Of a stretch of 5,004 bases of DNA, positions 1 through 5,004 are shown piece by piece; positions within the stretch are counted from its first letter, which is position 1; every line of letters starts with the position of its first letter. The notes below the pieces were generated by a model. That model was not told where the DNA came from, did no database searches, and saw only the letters and a list, made by a program, of their open reading frames with translations. The DNA lies in the NCBI GenBank assembly GCA_013813145.1, contig JACCSE010000559.1, positions 1 through 5,004 of the forward strand. Direction: 5' to 3'. A program made the position numbers and the translations under genes. Origin of the DNA: Gemmatimonadales bacterium (GTDB taxonomy: Bacteria; Gemmatimonadota; Gemmatimonadetes; Gemmatimonadales; GWC2-71-9).

Positions 1-867
1 CTCCTGCACCTTCCGCTTCCCAACCGAGACTTCCTCCCGGACAACAGCCCGCTTCCGAACGTCCACTTCCTCCTCCATGAGTGGGATGCGGACTTCCTCG
101 TTGTCGTCGAGGGTCTGGTCCGAAGCCTCACGCCCCGAGACAGGGTGGCGCTCGATCACGACTTCTTCCCGCGTTACCGGCACCTCGATGTTCCGATTCT
201 CGGTCACGACTTCCTTCCGGAGCCGGACTTCACCAGCTTGCACCTGCCGTGTTTTCAGATCGAGCTGCTCCTCGCGCAGCTCCAGGCGCTCGGCGCCCCC
301 CTCGGCTTCGGTAACAGCGGCCGGACGGGCGGTCTCCAGGCCCATTGAGCCAAGATCAGCCCCGCTCTCGTGGAGCACCCGCCGGACATCTCCACTGCGG
401 GCTCCCGCCTGCACCGTGACTAGGACGCCGCCCTCCTGGAAGCCCTGCTCAAAGTGTCGAGCATCATTTTCCGGAATACCCATCCCAACCAGCGCGCCCA
501 TCAGCCCGCCGGCGGCAGCGCCGATCCCTGCACCGGCCAAAGTCGAGGCGAGGGCTCCGCCGGCGATGATTGGTCCGATACCCGGGATGGCGAGTGCCCC
601 GACTCCTGCCAGGAGACCGACTACGCCACCCACTACGCCACCACCAACCGCGCCCTTCGTCGCACCTTCGGCGGCCTGGGTGCCGGTGCTCTCCGTAAGT
701 GCCTGCTGCTGGGCACGGTCGCGCACCGCGACGCCGATCTGCTGTTCAGAGAACCCTTCCGCTTTGAGGCGCTGGATAGCCTGCTCGGCGGAAGGCTGGT
801 CTTCGAATAGCCCGACGACCGTGCTGCCATCAGCCCCGGATTGGAGGCTCTCCTTCATTAATGCCAT
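1..867 (-). CDS. YflT-like / DUF2382 (YsnF/AvaK-type) stress protein, C-terminus cut by window edge
   Basis: All 289 codons from the ATG at 867-865 to the left edge are open, and the reading frame leaves the window without a stop. Residues about 16-50 (VVGLFEDQPSAEQAI, then an Ala/Glu-rich helix) resemble the N-terminal domain of YflT/general stress protein 17M. Residues about 68-132 are very rich in Gly, Ala and Val (GAVGGGVVGGVVGLLAG, later GAGIGAAAGGLMGALVG), a glycine-zipper type of membrane-inserting or membrane-associating segment. Residues about 195-289 are charged, beta-prone and quasi-repetitive (ELREEQLDLKTRQV, VRLRKEVVTEN, EVPVTREEVVIER, VDVRKRAVVREEVSVGKRKV), which is the pattern of DUF2382, known from YsnF and AvaK. 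Proteins with this architecture are stress-associated, but no biochemical activity is established. Probably only the last few tens of residues are missing. A strong ribosome binding site fixes the start. The opposite strand shows long open frames here that are shadows of this gene. Confidence 0.88.
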   Translation of the reverse strand, partial: MALMKESLQSGADGSTVVGLFEDQPSAEQAIQRLKAEGFSEQQIGVAVRDRAQQQALTESTGTQAAEGATKGAVGGGVVGGVVGLLAGVGALAIPGIGPIIAGGALASTLAGAGIGAAAGGLMGALVGMGIPENDARHFEQGFQEGGVLVTVQAGARSGDVRRVLHESGADLGSMGLETARPAAVTEAEGGAERLELREEQLDLKTRQVQAGEVRLRKEVVTENRNIEVPVTREEVVIERHPVSGREASDQTLDDNEEVRIPLMEEEVDVRKRAVVREEVSVGKRKVQE

Positions 868-874
868 CGTGTTA

Positions 875-880
875 CTCCTT
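875..880 (-). promoter_or_regulatory. Ribosome binding site of the DUF2382 stress protein
   Basis: AAGGAG on the minus strand ends seven bases before the ATG at 867-865, an ideal Shine-Dalgarno sequence and spacing. It supports this ATG over the in-frame Met at codon 4. Confidence 0.8.
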
Positions 881-1018
881 ACAAATTTTATGGAATTGCT
901 GAGCCAGCGCACCGAACAGACGTTGGACAATGCAGGGGTGCGCAGCGCATAATCGCTGCTCCCATGACCAGGTGGCCGACGGGGAGGGAGGCAACCTACC
1001 CCAATACCTGACCACTTG

Positions 1019-1036
1019 AGGTGACTGGGCTCACCT
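1019..1036. repeat. Short hairpin (6-bp stem) in the gene-poor gap
   Basis: AGGTGA at 1019-1024 pairs with TCACCT at 1031-1036 around the loop CTGGGC. On the plus strand it is followed only by TTAA, so it lacks the T-run of an intrinsic terminator. It may be a weak transcript-end structure or chance. Confidence 0.3.
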
Positions 1037-1415
1037 TTAAGAGATCAAGACTCATATGAATCTGCTTCGCCTTCTCGCGAAGGGCTGCCTTCAGTGCGTT
1101 GCTGAGGTGGTACTGAGCGAACGGGGGATGGCACCGGCTCGGTACAGGCTCCCCGCAAGGGTGGGCCCAGGAACCCTCCAAGCCTCCAGGGCCAGGTAGA
1201 CGACCGGCTCGTACGCGTGGTGGGACTGCTTGCCGGTAGCGCCGTCGCCTTATGCAGGCGTGGATCCGTGGTACCCGCTGAGTCGTCGGATCTCGCCCGT
1301 GCACCTTGCGGACGCCGCCGCGGAGGGTGGATTTGTCCTGCTGCCGGCCGGGACGAGCCGCGCCGCCGGGAGGCCGGGGACCTCAACGGCGCCAACATCG
1401 TGCAGAGTCCGACCG

Positions 1416-1658
1416 TCAGGGATTGCCCTTGGCGATTCGCTCCAGACCTTCCCTCACGCAGAGCGCAATTTCGGATCGGTCGGTGGGGACTCTGCCTGCC
1501 GCATCGGCGCCGATCTTGACGAGCTCGTCCTCGCTGAGTGCGCTCGGGACCAGTACACCTCGGGAGGCGAGTGCCTCCGCGAGGTTCAAGGATCTCTCAG
1601 CCATCCCCACCTCGTAGAGTACCCGAGAAAGCGCCTCTAGGTTTCGTTTGTTTGCCAC
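1416..1658 (-). CDS. Small hypothetical protein, 80 residues, mostly helical
   Basis: I do not recognise a family. The frame starts with GTG (1658-1656) and ends with TGA (1418-1416). The translation has a balanced composition unlike the Arg/Pro-rich shadow frames around it: an N-terminal amphipathic helix (NLEALSRVLYEVGMAERSL), a loop ending in VLVPSALSEDELVKIG, and a C-terminal helical part (DRSEIALCVREGLERIAKG). There is no signal peptide, membrane segment or cysteine pair, so it is likely cytosolic. A purine-rich AAAGGA lies about six bases before the GTG and can serve as ribosome binding site. It lies 133 bases downstream of the lipoprotein gene on the same strand, with two hairpins between, so it may be its own unit. 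Long plus-strand frames overlap it but look much less protein-like. It could be a helical regulatory or adaptor protein; that is a guess from shape only. Confidence 0.6.
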   Translation of the reverse strand: MANKRNLEALSRVLYEVGMAERSLNLAEALASRGVLVPSALSEDELVKIGADAAGRVPTDRSEIALCVREGLERIAKGNP

Positions 1659-1693
1659 GGCTTCCTTTCCCTTGGTGTATCCGAAGTGCTAAT

Positions 1694-1717
1694 ACTGCCG
1701 GGCAGACGTGCCGCAGT
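1694..1717. repeat. Hairpin with bulged 9-bp stem
   Basis: ACTGC (1694-1698) and GGCA (1701-1704) pair with GCAGT (1713-1717) and TGCC (1709-1712). The loop is GACG and there is a two-base bulge at 1699-1700. It lies between the lipoprotein stop and the small GTG-start gene. No T-run follows on either strand, so it is not a classical intrinsic terminator. It could be a transcript-end structure or part of the leader of the small gene. Confidence 0.4.
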
Positions 1718-1726
1718 CTTGAACGT

Positions 1727-1754
1727 CAGACACTCACGGAGGGAGTGCCGTCTG
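1727..1754. repeat. Second hairpin, bulged 9-bp stem
   Basis: CAGA-CACTC (1727-1735) pairs with GAGTG (1743-1747) and TCTG (1751-1754). The loop is seven bases and three unpaired bases sit at 1748-1750. It is only ten bases from the preceding hairpin. On the minus strand it is the first strong structure after the lipoprotein stop at 1792, so a role in ending or stabilising that transcript is plausible. It lacks a U-tract. Confidence 0.4.
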
Positions 1755-1791
1755 GCCGTCGAATAGCCGACCCACCACCGTTCGCACCCCC

Positions 1792-2676
1792 CTAACGCGC
1801 CTCCTCCCACGCTAGGCCATCCTTGGTAAACATTCCTATATAGCGGCCGTCGCGCCGCAGTTCCAACACGCTCCTCGAGCTGTAGTCTGTCGTCCCCCGG
1901 TAGGCCAGGTGTAGCCGTCCCAGGTTGTACTCCGTGGAAGCGGACGTCGAGAGCCCGTTGCCTAGGTCGAGGGTGAGGGTATCCCGGCGGAACTCCTGGT
2001 AGCCGGTGACAACCCCCAGTCGCTGAAGGTCAGTGATGGCCCGGCGGAAACTCGGGCTTCGCACCAGCTCGTCGTTGGATCGACCATCGCTTCCCGACGT
2101 GGGCTCGGCGGTATACGGGGCCGCGGCCGATGGCGAGGAAGCCTCGGGGGAAGCCTGCACCGGTTCGCCCTCCAGCACCGCACCCGGAGCGACCCCGGGC
2201 GTATCGACCCGGGTGAATCCCCGCTCTTGCCGTTGCTCCGCCCGCTCCTTCACTTCTACTTCGAGGTCACGCTCCCACTTATAGCTGCTTGAACACTCCC
2301 TGGATCGATTCTCCTTCTCGTAAACGTAGGTCCAGCGCACCGTGGTCCGCACAGTGGCGCTGGCCGAGTCGCCCCGCACCAGCACGTTGTAGATCGCCCA
2401 GTTCGGCGCAATGGTGTCGCCGGCGAACGTACCGCAGGAGGCCCACTCTTTCCCATCGAGACCTATAGCCAGGAGGTCTGACGCGATCAGCCCCGACACT
2501 CGCTCGATGGTGCGGATTGGGATGTTGCGAGCGGCGAACAGGTCGATCACGGCATCCCATGCTCGACCCATCGAGGCATTGACCACGGTCGCATCACGGG
2601 GCGCTGGTAGGGTCGGCGGTTTGTAGGAGTAGCAGGCAGACAGTAAGAAGGCGGACGCCGCTCCGAGGCGGTTCAT
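1792..2676 (-). CDS. Putative lipoprotein of unknown function, two domains joined by a Pro/Ser/Ala-rich linker
   Basis: 294 residues, ATG at 2676-2674, stop TAG. The N-terminus MNRLGAASAFLLSAC is a short lipoprotein signal: one Arg, a hydrophobic run, and the lipobox L12-S13-A14-C15, with Cys15 as the acylated residue. The mature protein should be anchored in an envelope membrane. Residues about 28-145 form a first domain (ATVVNASMGRAWDAVIDLFA, then IPIRTIERVSGLIASDLL, then beta-rich VRTTVRWTYVYEK). The pattern of a helix followed by 'vdr..G.I..' recalls BamC/NlpB-type lipoprotein domains, but the match is by eye only. Cys81 and Cys128 could form a disulfide. Residues about 155-203 are a low-complexity linker. 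Residues about 204-294 form a second domain (SFRRAITDLQRLGVVTGYQ, then beta-rich RLHLAYRG and SVLELRRDGRYIGMFTKDGLAW). No catalytic motif is visible. The ribosome binding site is weak (AGGT about nine bases upstream). Confidence 0.8.
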   Translation of the reverse strand: MNRLGAASAFLLSACYSYKPPTLPAPRDATVVNASMGRAWDAVIDLFAARNIPIRTIERVSGLIASDLLAIGLDGKEWASCGTFAGDTIAPNWAIYNVLVRGDSASATVRTTVRWTYVYEKENRSRECSSSYKWERDLEVEVKERAEQRQERGFTRVDTPGVAPGAVLEGEPVQASPEASSPSAAAPYTAEPTSGSDGRSNDELVRSPSFRRAITDLQRLGVVTGYQEFRRDTLTLDLGNGLSTSASTEYNLGRLHLAYRGTTDYSSRSVLELRRDGRYIGMFTKDGLAWEEAR

Positions 2677-2729
2677 TGGAACGATACCTGTTGACGAGTT
2701 GAGCCGAGGCGTGCGCTAGAGTCTCCCAG

Positions 2730-2758
2730 AAATGCGGCCCCGTACCGGGACTTGTCAA
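2730..2758 (-). promoter_or_regulatory. Possible promoter of the lipoprotein gene (good -35, poor -10)
   Basis: On the minus strand a perfect TTGACA occupies 2758-2753. At 17-18 bases spacing the -10 position reads GCATTT or CATTTC, a poor match to TATAAT. A start from here would leave a leader of about 45-50 bases before the ATG at 2676. The -35 is the only supporting evidence. Confidence 0.25.
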
Positions 2759-2869
2759 TGGACGGCGCGGCGGCGTGCTCTCAGACTTGCGGCGGACGTC
2801 GAAGAGCGCCGCGAGGCTGTGCGCAGACTCATCGAGCTGGAACATTTGCTTCTTAAAGGAGTCGCTTCC

Positions 2870-2884
2870 CACGCTCAGAGCGTG
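2870..2884. repeat. 15-base palindrome, 7-base arms around a central A
   Basis: CACGCTC at 2870-2876 is the perfect reverse complement of GAGCGTG at 2878-2884. No T-run follows on either strand, so it is not a terminator. The compact symmetric form and its position about 100 bases upstream of the tRNA in a divergent spacer would suit an operator for a dimeric DNA-binding protein. It could also be chance in GC-rich DNA. Confidence 0.4.
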
Positions 2885-2941
2885 AGAGCCCACCAAAGAT
2901 CGGCGGGCGCGATCGAGCCCAGCATGACCCCGCGCCACCCC

Positions 2942-2972
2942 TTGCCTATGTCCCCCAGCCAGGCAATTTTTA
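2942..2972 (+). promoter_or_regulatory. Possible promoter of the tRNA-Ser / gltX unit
   Basis: TTGCCT (2942-2947) resembles a -35 box, and the T-rich TTTTTA (2967-2972) could be a weak -10 with a 19-base spacer. Transcription would then start just before the tRNA at 2983. The AT-rich patch stands out in GC-rich surroundings, but the match to consensus is poor. Confidence 0.25.
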
Positions 2973-2982
2973 CCGGCTCGCT

Positions 2983-3072
<90 letters not shown>

Positions 3073-3090
3073 TCCAACAGCCGTGAAAAT

Positions 3091-3109
3091 GGGTGAAGGG
3101 GCCTCACCC
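3091..3109 (+). repeat. Hairpin between tRNA-Ser and gltX
   Basis: GGGTGA (3091-3096) pairs with TCACCC (3104-3109) around a seven-base loop. It lies 19 bases past the tRNA end and 21 bases before the favoured gltX ATG at 3131. No T-run follows, so it should not stop transcription. It could guide separation of the tRNA from the mRNA or shape the gltX leader. If translation began at the upstream GTG or ATG it would instead lie inside the coding region. Confidence 0.35.
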
Positions 3110-3130
3110 TCCACGCTTAAGCCAATCCCC

Positions 3131-4576
3131 ATGCCCCCTCCTCCCCGCGTCCGATTCGCTCCATCGCCAACCGGCTACCTCCATGTCGGCGGCGCGCGGA
3201 CGGCGCTCTTCAACTGGCTCTACGCCCGACACAGCGGCGGGCAGCTCGTACTCCGCATCGAGGACACCGACCGGGAGCGCAGCACCGAGGCGCACACCCG
3301 GGTCATCCTCGACGGGTTGAGCTGGCTGGGAATCACCTGGGACGAGGGTCCGCTCTTTCAGGGCGAGTACGGCCCCCGTCACCAGGCCGACGCCGAGCGG
3401 CTCCTCGCGGAGGGCAAGGCGTACCGCTGTTTCTGTACCCGCGAGGAGCTGGAGGCCCAGCGCGCGTCGGCCGGCAACGCCGGGGGGTCGTTCCGCTACG
3501 ACCGGCGCTGCTACCGGATCCCCGCGGAGGAGGCGGCCGCGCGGGCGGCGGCAGGGGTGCCGTCTACCATCCGCTTTCTGCTGCGGGACGAGGAGTTGGC
3601 CTGGGACGACGCGGTGCACGGGCGGATCAGCTTCCAGGGTCGCGACCTCGACGATTTCGTCATCCTCCGGAGCGACGATACCGCCATCTACAATCTCGCG
3701 GTCGTGAGCGACGACATCGCCATGCGGATTACCCACGTAATCCGGGGCGACGACCACATCTCCAATACCCCGAAGCAGATCGCGCTCTATCGCGCGCTCG
3801 GTCATCAGCCGCCGGTGTTCGCCCACGTACCGATGATCCTCGGGCCCGATGGCAAGAAGCTCTCCAAGCGCCACGGGGCCACCGCGGTCGGCGATTACCA
3901 GGAACAGGGCATCCTCCCCACCGCCATGCGCAACTTCCTCGCGCTGCTGGGCTGGTCGCCGGGCGGGGATCGGGAGATCCTCCCCGAAGCGGACATGATC
4001 GAGCTGTTCACGCTGGAGGGGATCCAGAAGAAGGCCGCGGTCTTCGACGCCACCAAGCTCGAGTGGATGAACGGCCAGTACCTCTCGACGCTTCCGGCCC
4101 AAGAGCTGGTTGCTCCGGTCCGCCGGCAACTCGAGCGTATGGGTATCTCCGCCGACGGCGATCTGGCCCCCCTGATCGATGCCGTCAAGGCGCGCTCCCG
4201 GACCATCCTCCATGTGGCCGGGCAGGTGGCGGTTCGCCTGGATCCTTCGCGGCCCCCGCTCGATCCCAAGGGCGAAGCGTTGATCCGCAAGATGGGTCCG
4301 GCCTTTTCGACCAACCTGCAGCGCGCCGCCGACGCCCTCGACGGGGTAGAACCCGCGGGCTGGACCCCGGAGCGGTTGCTCGACCTGCTCAAGAGGGTCG
4401 CCGAGCAGCACGGCCTCAAGCTGGGCGATGCCATGCAGCCTATCCGGGTCGCGCTCACCGGCTCCACCGTCTCTGAACCGGTGAACGAACTTCTGGCCGT
4501 GGTCGGACGCGAGCGGAGCATCAGGCGGATCCGCGAGGTCGCTCACCGCTGGAACGGGGGCGGACCTCCGGCGTGA
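3131..4576 (+). CDS. gltX: Glutamyl-tRNA synthetase (GluRS)
   Basis: Cytosolic class I aminoacyl-tRNA synthetase; it joins glutamate to tRNA-Glu using ATP (and also charges tRNA-Gln in bacteria lacking GlnRS). The favoured ATG at 3131 gives 481 residues starting MPPPPRVRFAPSPTGYLHVGG, where family members usually begin. The frame is also open from GTG 3083 (497 residues), but those 16 extra residues are not GluRS-like. The signature FAPSPTG-LHVGG (HIGH motif, residues 18-21) and the KMSKS-type KLSKR (residues 243-247, after DGK) are both present. LRIEDTDRER and RGDDHISNTPKQ are conserved catalytic-domain segments. A zinc-site-like C-F-C (100, 102) with a third Cys at 127 keeps the C-x-C-x24-C spacing, but the position of the fourth ligand is Arg129. 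The helical anticodon-binding region fills about the last 170 residues and ends in typical fashion (LTGSTVSEPVNELLAVVG). Length is normal. No Shine-Dalgarno sequence precedes 3131. The stop overlaps the next gene. Confidence 0.97.
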   Translation: MPPPPRVRFAPSPTGYLHVGGARTALFNWLYARHSGGQLVLRIEDTDRERSTEAHTRVILDGLSWLGITWDEGPLFQGEYGPRHQADAERLLAEGKAYRCFCTREELEAQRASAGNAGGSFRYDRRCYRIPAEEAAARAAAGVPSTIRFLLRDEELAWDDAVHGRISFQGRDLDDFVILRSDDTAIYNLAVVSDDIAMRITHVIRGDDHISNTPKQIALYRALGHQPPVFAHVPMILGPDGKKLSKRHGATAVGDYQEQGILPTAMRNFLALLGWSPGGDREILPEADMIELFTLEGIQKKAAVFDATKLEWMNGQYLSTLPAQELVAPVRRQLERMGISADGDLAPLIDAVKARSRTILHVAGQVAVRLDPSRPPLDPKGEALIRKMGPAFSTNLQRAADALDGVEPAGWTPERLLDLLKRVAEQHGLKLGDAMQPIRVALTGSTVSEPVNELLAVVGRERSIRRIREVAHRWNGGGPPA

Positions 4577-5004
4577 GCCGACGGGCCTGGATCCCGATCG
4601 CCCTGCTCGCGCTGGGAGCCTGCGCCAGGCAACCACCGCCCGCTCCGCCGGCGCCGGTCCCCGGGGAACCGGTTCCCCCGGCCCCGCGCGAGCTCCCCGC
4701 TCCCGAGCCTCCGCCACCCATGCCGCGCCTCTTCTCGCCGGTCCGGCTCGCCTTTACCGGAGACATCAACCTCGGCACCCTCACGGTCCCCGACGGCGTT
4801 CCACCCGACAGCGGCCGCGGCCTCTTCGACCGCGCGCTTCCCGCGCTCACCGGCGATCTCGTGGTAGGCAACTTCGAAGGGGTCCTGGGCGACTCGGGAA
4901 CGACCTACAAGTGTGGCCCCAAAGGCGTGCATGTCAGCGGGTCAGGGGCGCGAGCGGGCAGGGGGGCAGGAGAAGGACGCAAAACGTCTACTGCCCCGCT
5001 GCCC
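4573..5004 (+). CDS. CapA-family (PGA_cap metallophosphatase-like) lipoprotein, partial and possibly interrupted
   Basis: The GTG at 4573 overlaps the gltX stop (GTGA), suggesting translational coupling; 144 codons stay open to the right edge. Residues 1-17 (MSRRAWIPIALLALGAC) form a lipoprotein signal with lipobox L14-G15-A16-C17. Residues 19-50 are a Pro-rich linker, as expected for a tethered extracytoplasmic domain. From residue 57, VRLAFTGDINLGT followed by LFDRALPALTGDLVVGNFEGVL matches the start of CapA/poly-gamma-glutamate biosynthesis-type proteins. In that fold the Asp of GD (64), Asn66 and the N-x-E motif (Asn100, Glu102) belong to the calcineurin-like metal site. The known family spans roughly 250-350 residues, so most of the domain lies beyond the window. 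After about residue 120 the translation turns into Gly/Arg/Ala-rich text (GSGARAGRGAGEGR) encoded by a G-rich inverted repeat. Family members normally go on to a Tyr/Phe and 'ANNH' region. The gene may therefore be disrupted. The substrate is unknown. Confidence 0.82.
   Translation, partial: MSRRAWIPIALLALGACARQPPPAPPAPVPGEPVPPAPRELPAPEPPPPMPRLFSPVRLAFTGDINLGTLTVPDGVPPDSGRGLFDRALPALTGDLVVGNFEGVLGDSGTTYKCGPKGVHVSGSGARAGRGAGEGRKTSTAPLP
4936..5004. repeat. G-rich inverted and direct repeat block, cut by the right window edge
   Basis: GGGCAG-G-GGGGCAG (4956-4969) is the reverse complement of CTGCCCC-G-CTGCCC (4991-5004) at 13 of 14 positions. An inner stem GACG (4976-4979) and CGTC (4985-4988) closes the loop CAAAA. 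To the left, AGCGGGTCAGGGG (4936-4948) is repeated as AGCGGG-CAGGGG (4953-4964) with one base deleted. The right arm ends exactly at the window edge, so the palindrome may continue outward. The block lies within the CapA-like reading frame and changes its translation to low complexity. It resembles a dispersed hairpin repeat or foldback element rather than coding sequence. Confidence 0.65.

Larger units (their letters stand above)
868..1415. other. 548-base stretch with no supportable gene
   Basis: This gap separates two minus-strand genes. Several frames are open for about 100 codons on both strands (for example 996-1304 and 1045-1398 minus, 1230-1640 plus). Their translations are Arg/Pro/Ser-rich, lack recognisable motifs and conflict with one another, as expected of chance frames in high-GC DNA. 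A short minus-strand frame around 1105-1250 has a more protein-like composition (AYEPVVYLALEAWRVPG) but is bounded by a TAA and a TGA, so it could at most be a decayed fragment. The promoter of the stress gene should lie at the left end; I found no convincing -35/-10 pair. A small hairpin lies at 1019-1036. Confidence 0.6.
2677..2982. other. 306-base divergent intergenic spacer
   Basis: This spacer lies between the minus-strand lipoprotein gene and the plus-strand tRNA-gltX unit, so it should carry promoters for both. A plus-strand frame (2732-3004) and a minus-strand frame (2594-3010) are open here. Both run into the tRNA, the minus one also into the lipoprotein gene, and neither has a ribosome binding site, so I do not call them. 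A perfect minus-strand TTGACA lies at 2753-2758, a 15-base palindrome at 2870-2884, and an AT-rich patch (2965-2972) just before the tRNA. Confidence 0.6.

Noticed and set aside
885..890. TAAAAT on the minus strand as a -10 box for the stress gene
   Set aside because: A start site at the normal distance would fall inside the Shine-Dalgarno sequence at 875-880, and no -35 box lies at proper spacing.
77..952. 291-codon plus-strand frame opposite the stress gene
   Set aside because: The translation is Ser/Pro/Thr/Arg-rich, without a ribosome binding site or motif, and is the shadow of the minus-strand DUF2382 gene, which has a strong ribosome binding site and recognisable domains.
1230..1640. 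136-codon plus-strand frame
   Set aside because: It overlaps the more protein-like minus-strand small gene, has no ribosome binding site and carries no recognisable motif.
3091..3109. Hairpin after the tRNA as an intrinsic terminator
   Set aside because: The stem is only six pairs and no T-run follows; gltX continues immediately downstream.
3104..4717. 537-codon open frame antisense to gltX
   Set aside because: It lies opposite an unmistakable GluRS gene, its translation is Gly/Arg/Pro-rich with no motif, and long antisense frames are expected in high-GC coding DNA.

Overview
High-GC bacterial chromosome, probably Gram-negative: two of the proteins carry lipoprotein signal peptides. Gemmatimonadota would fit the gene style, but no lineage marker here proves it. 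Base composition and gene content look chromosomal. I see no transposase, integrase, CRISPR array, phage gene or rRNA. The window contains no clear novel multi-gene system. The most unusual item is a G-rich inverted repeat that appears to break into a gene at the extreme right end.

Layout. The left half reads on the minus strand. It holds a stress-type protein cut by the left edge (1-867: YflT-like start, glycine-rich middle, YsnF/AvaK DUF2382 repeat domain), then about 550 bases with no supportable gene. Next come a small unrecognised 80-residue protein (1416-1658), a short segment with two hairpins (1694-1754), and an unrecognised two-part lipoprotein (1792-2676). The right half reads on the plus strand. 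After a divergent spacer (2677-2982) come a serine tRNA with anticodon GCU (2983-3072), glutamyl-tRNA synthetase gltX (best start 3131, end 4576), and the start of a CapA-family lipoprotein. The last overlaps the gltX stop by four bases and runs toward the right edge.

Function. The tRNA and gltX both serve translation and are probably co-transcribed, with the CapA-like gene translationally coupled behind gltX. The minus-strand genes look like separate units: a stress or envelope-associated protein, an orphan small protein and an exported lipoprotein. Nothing in the sequence ties these three into one pathway.
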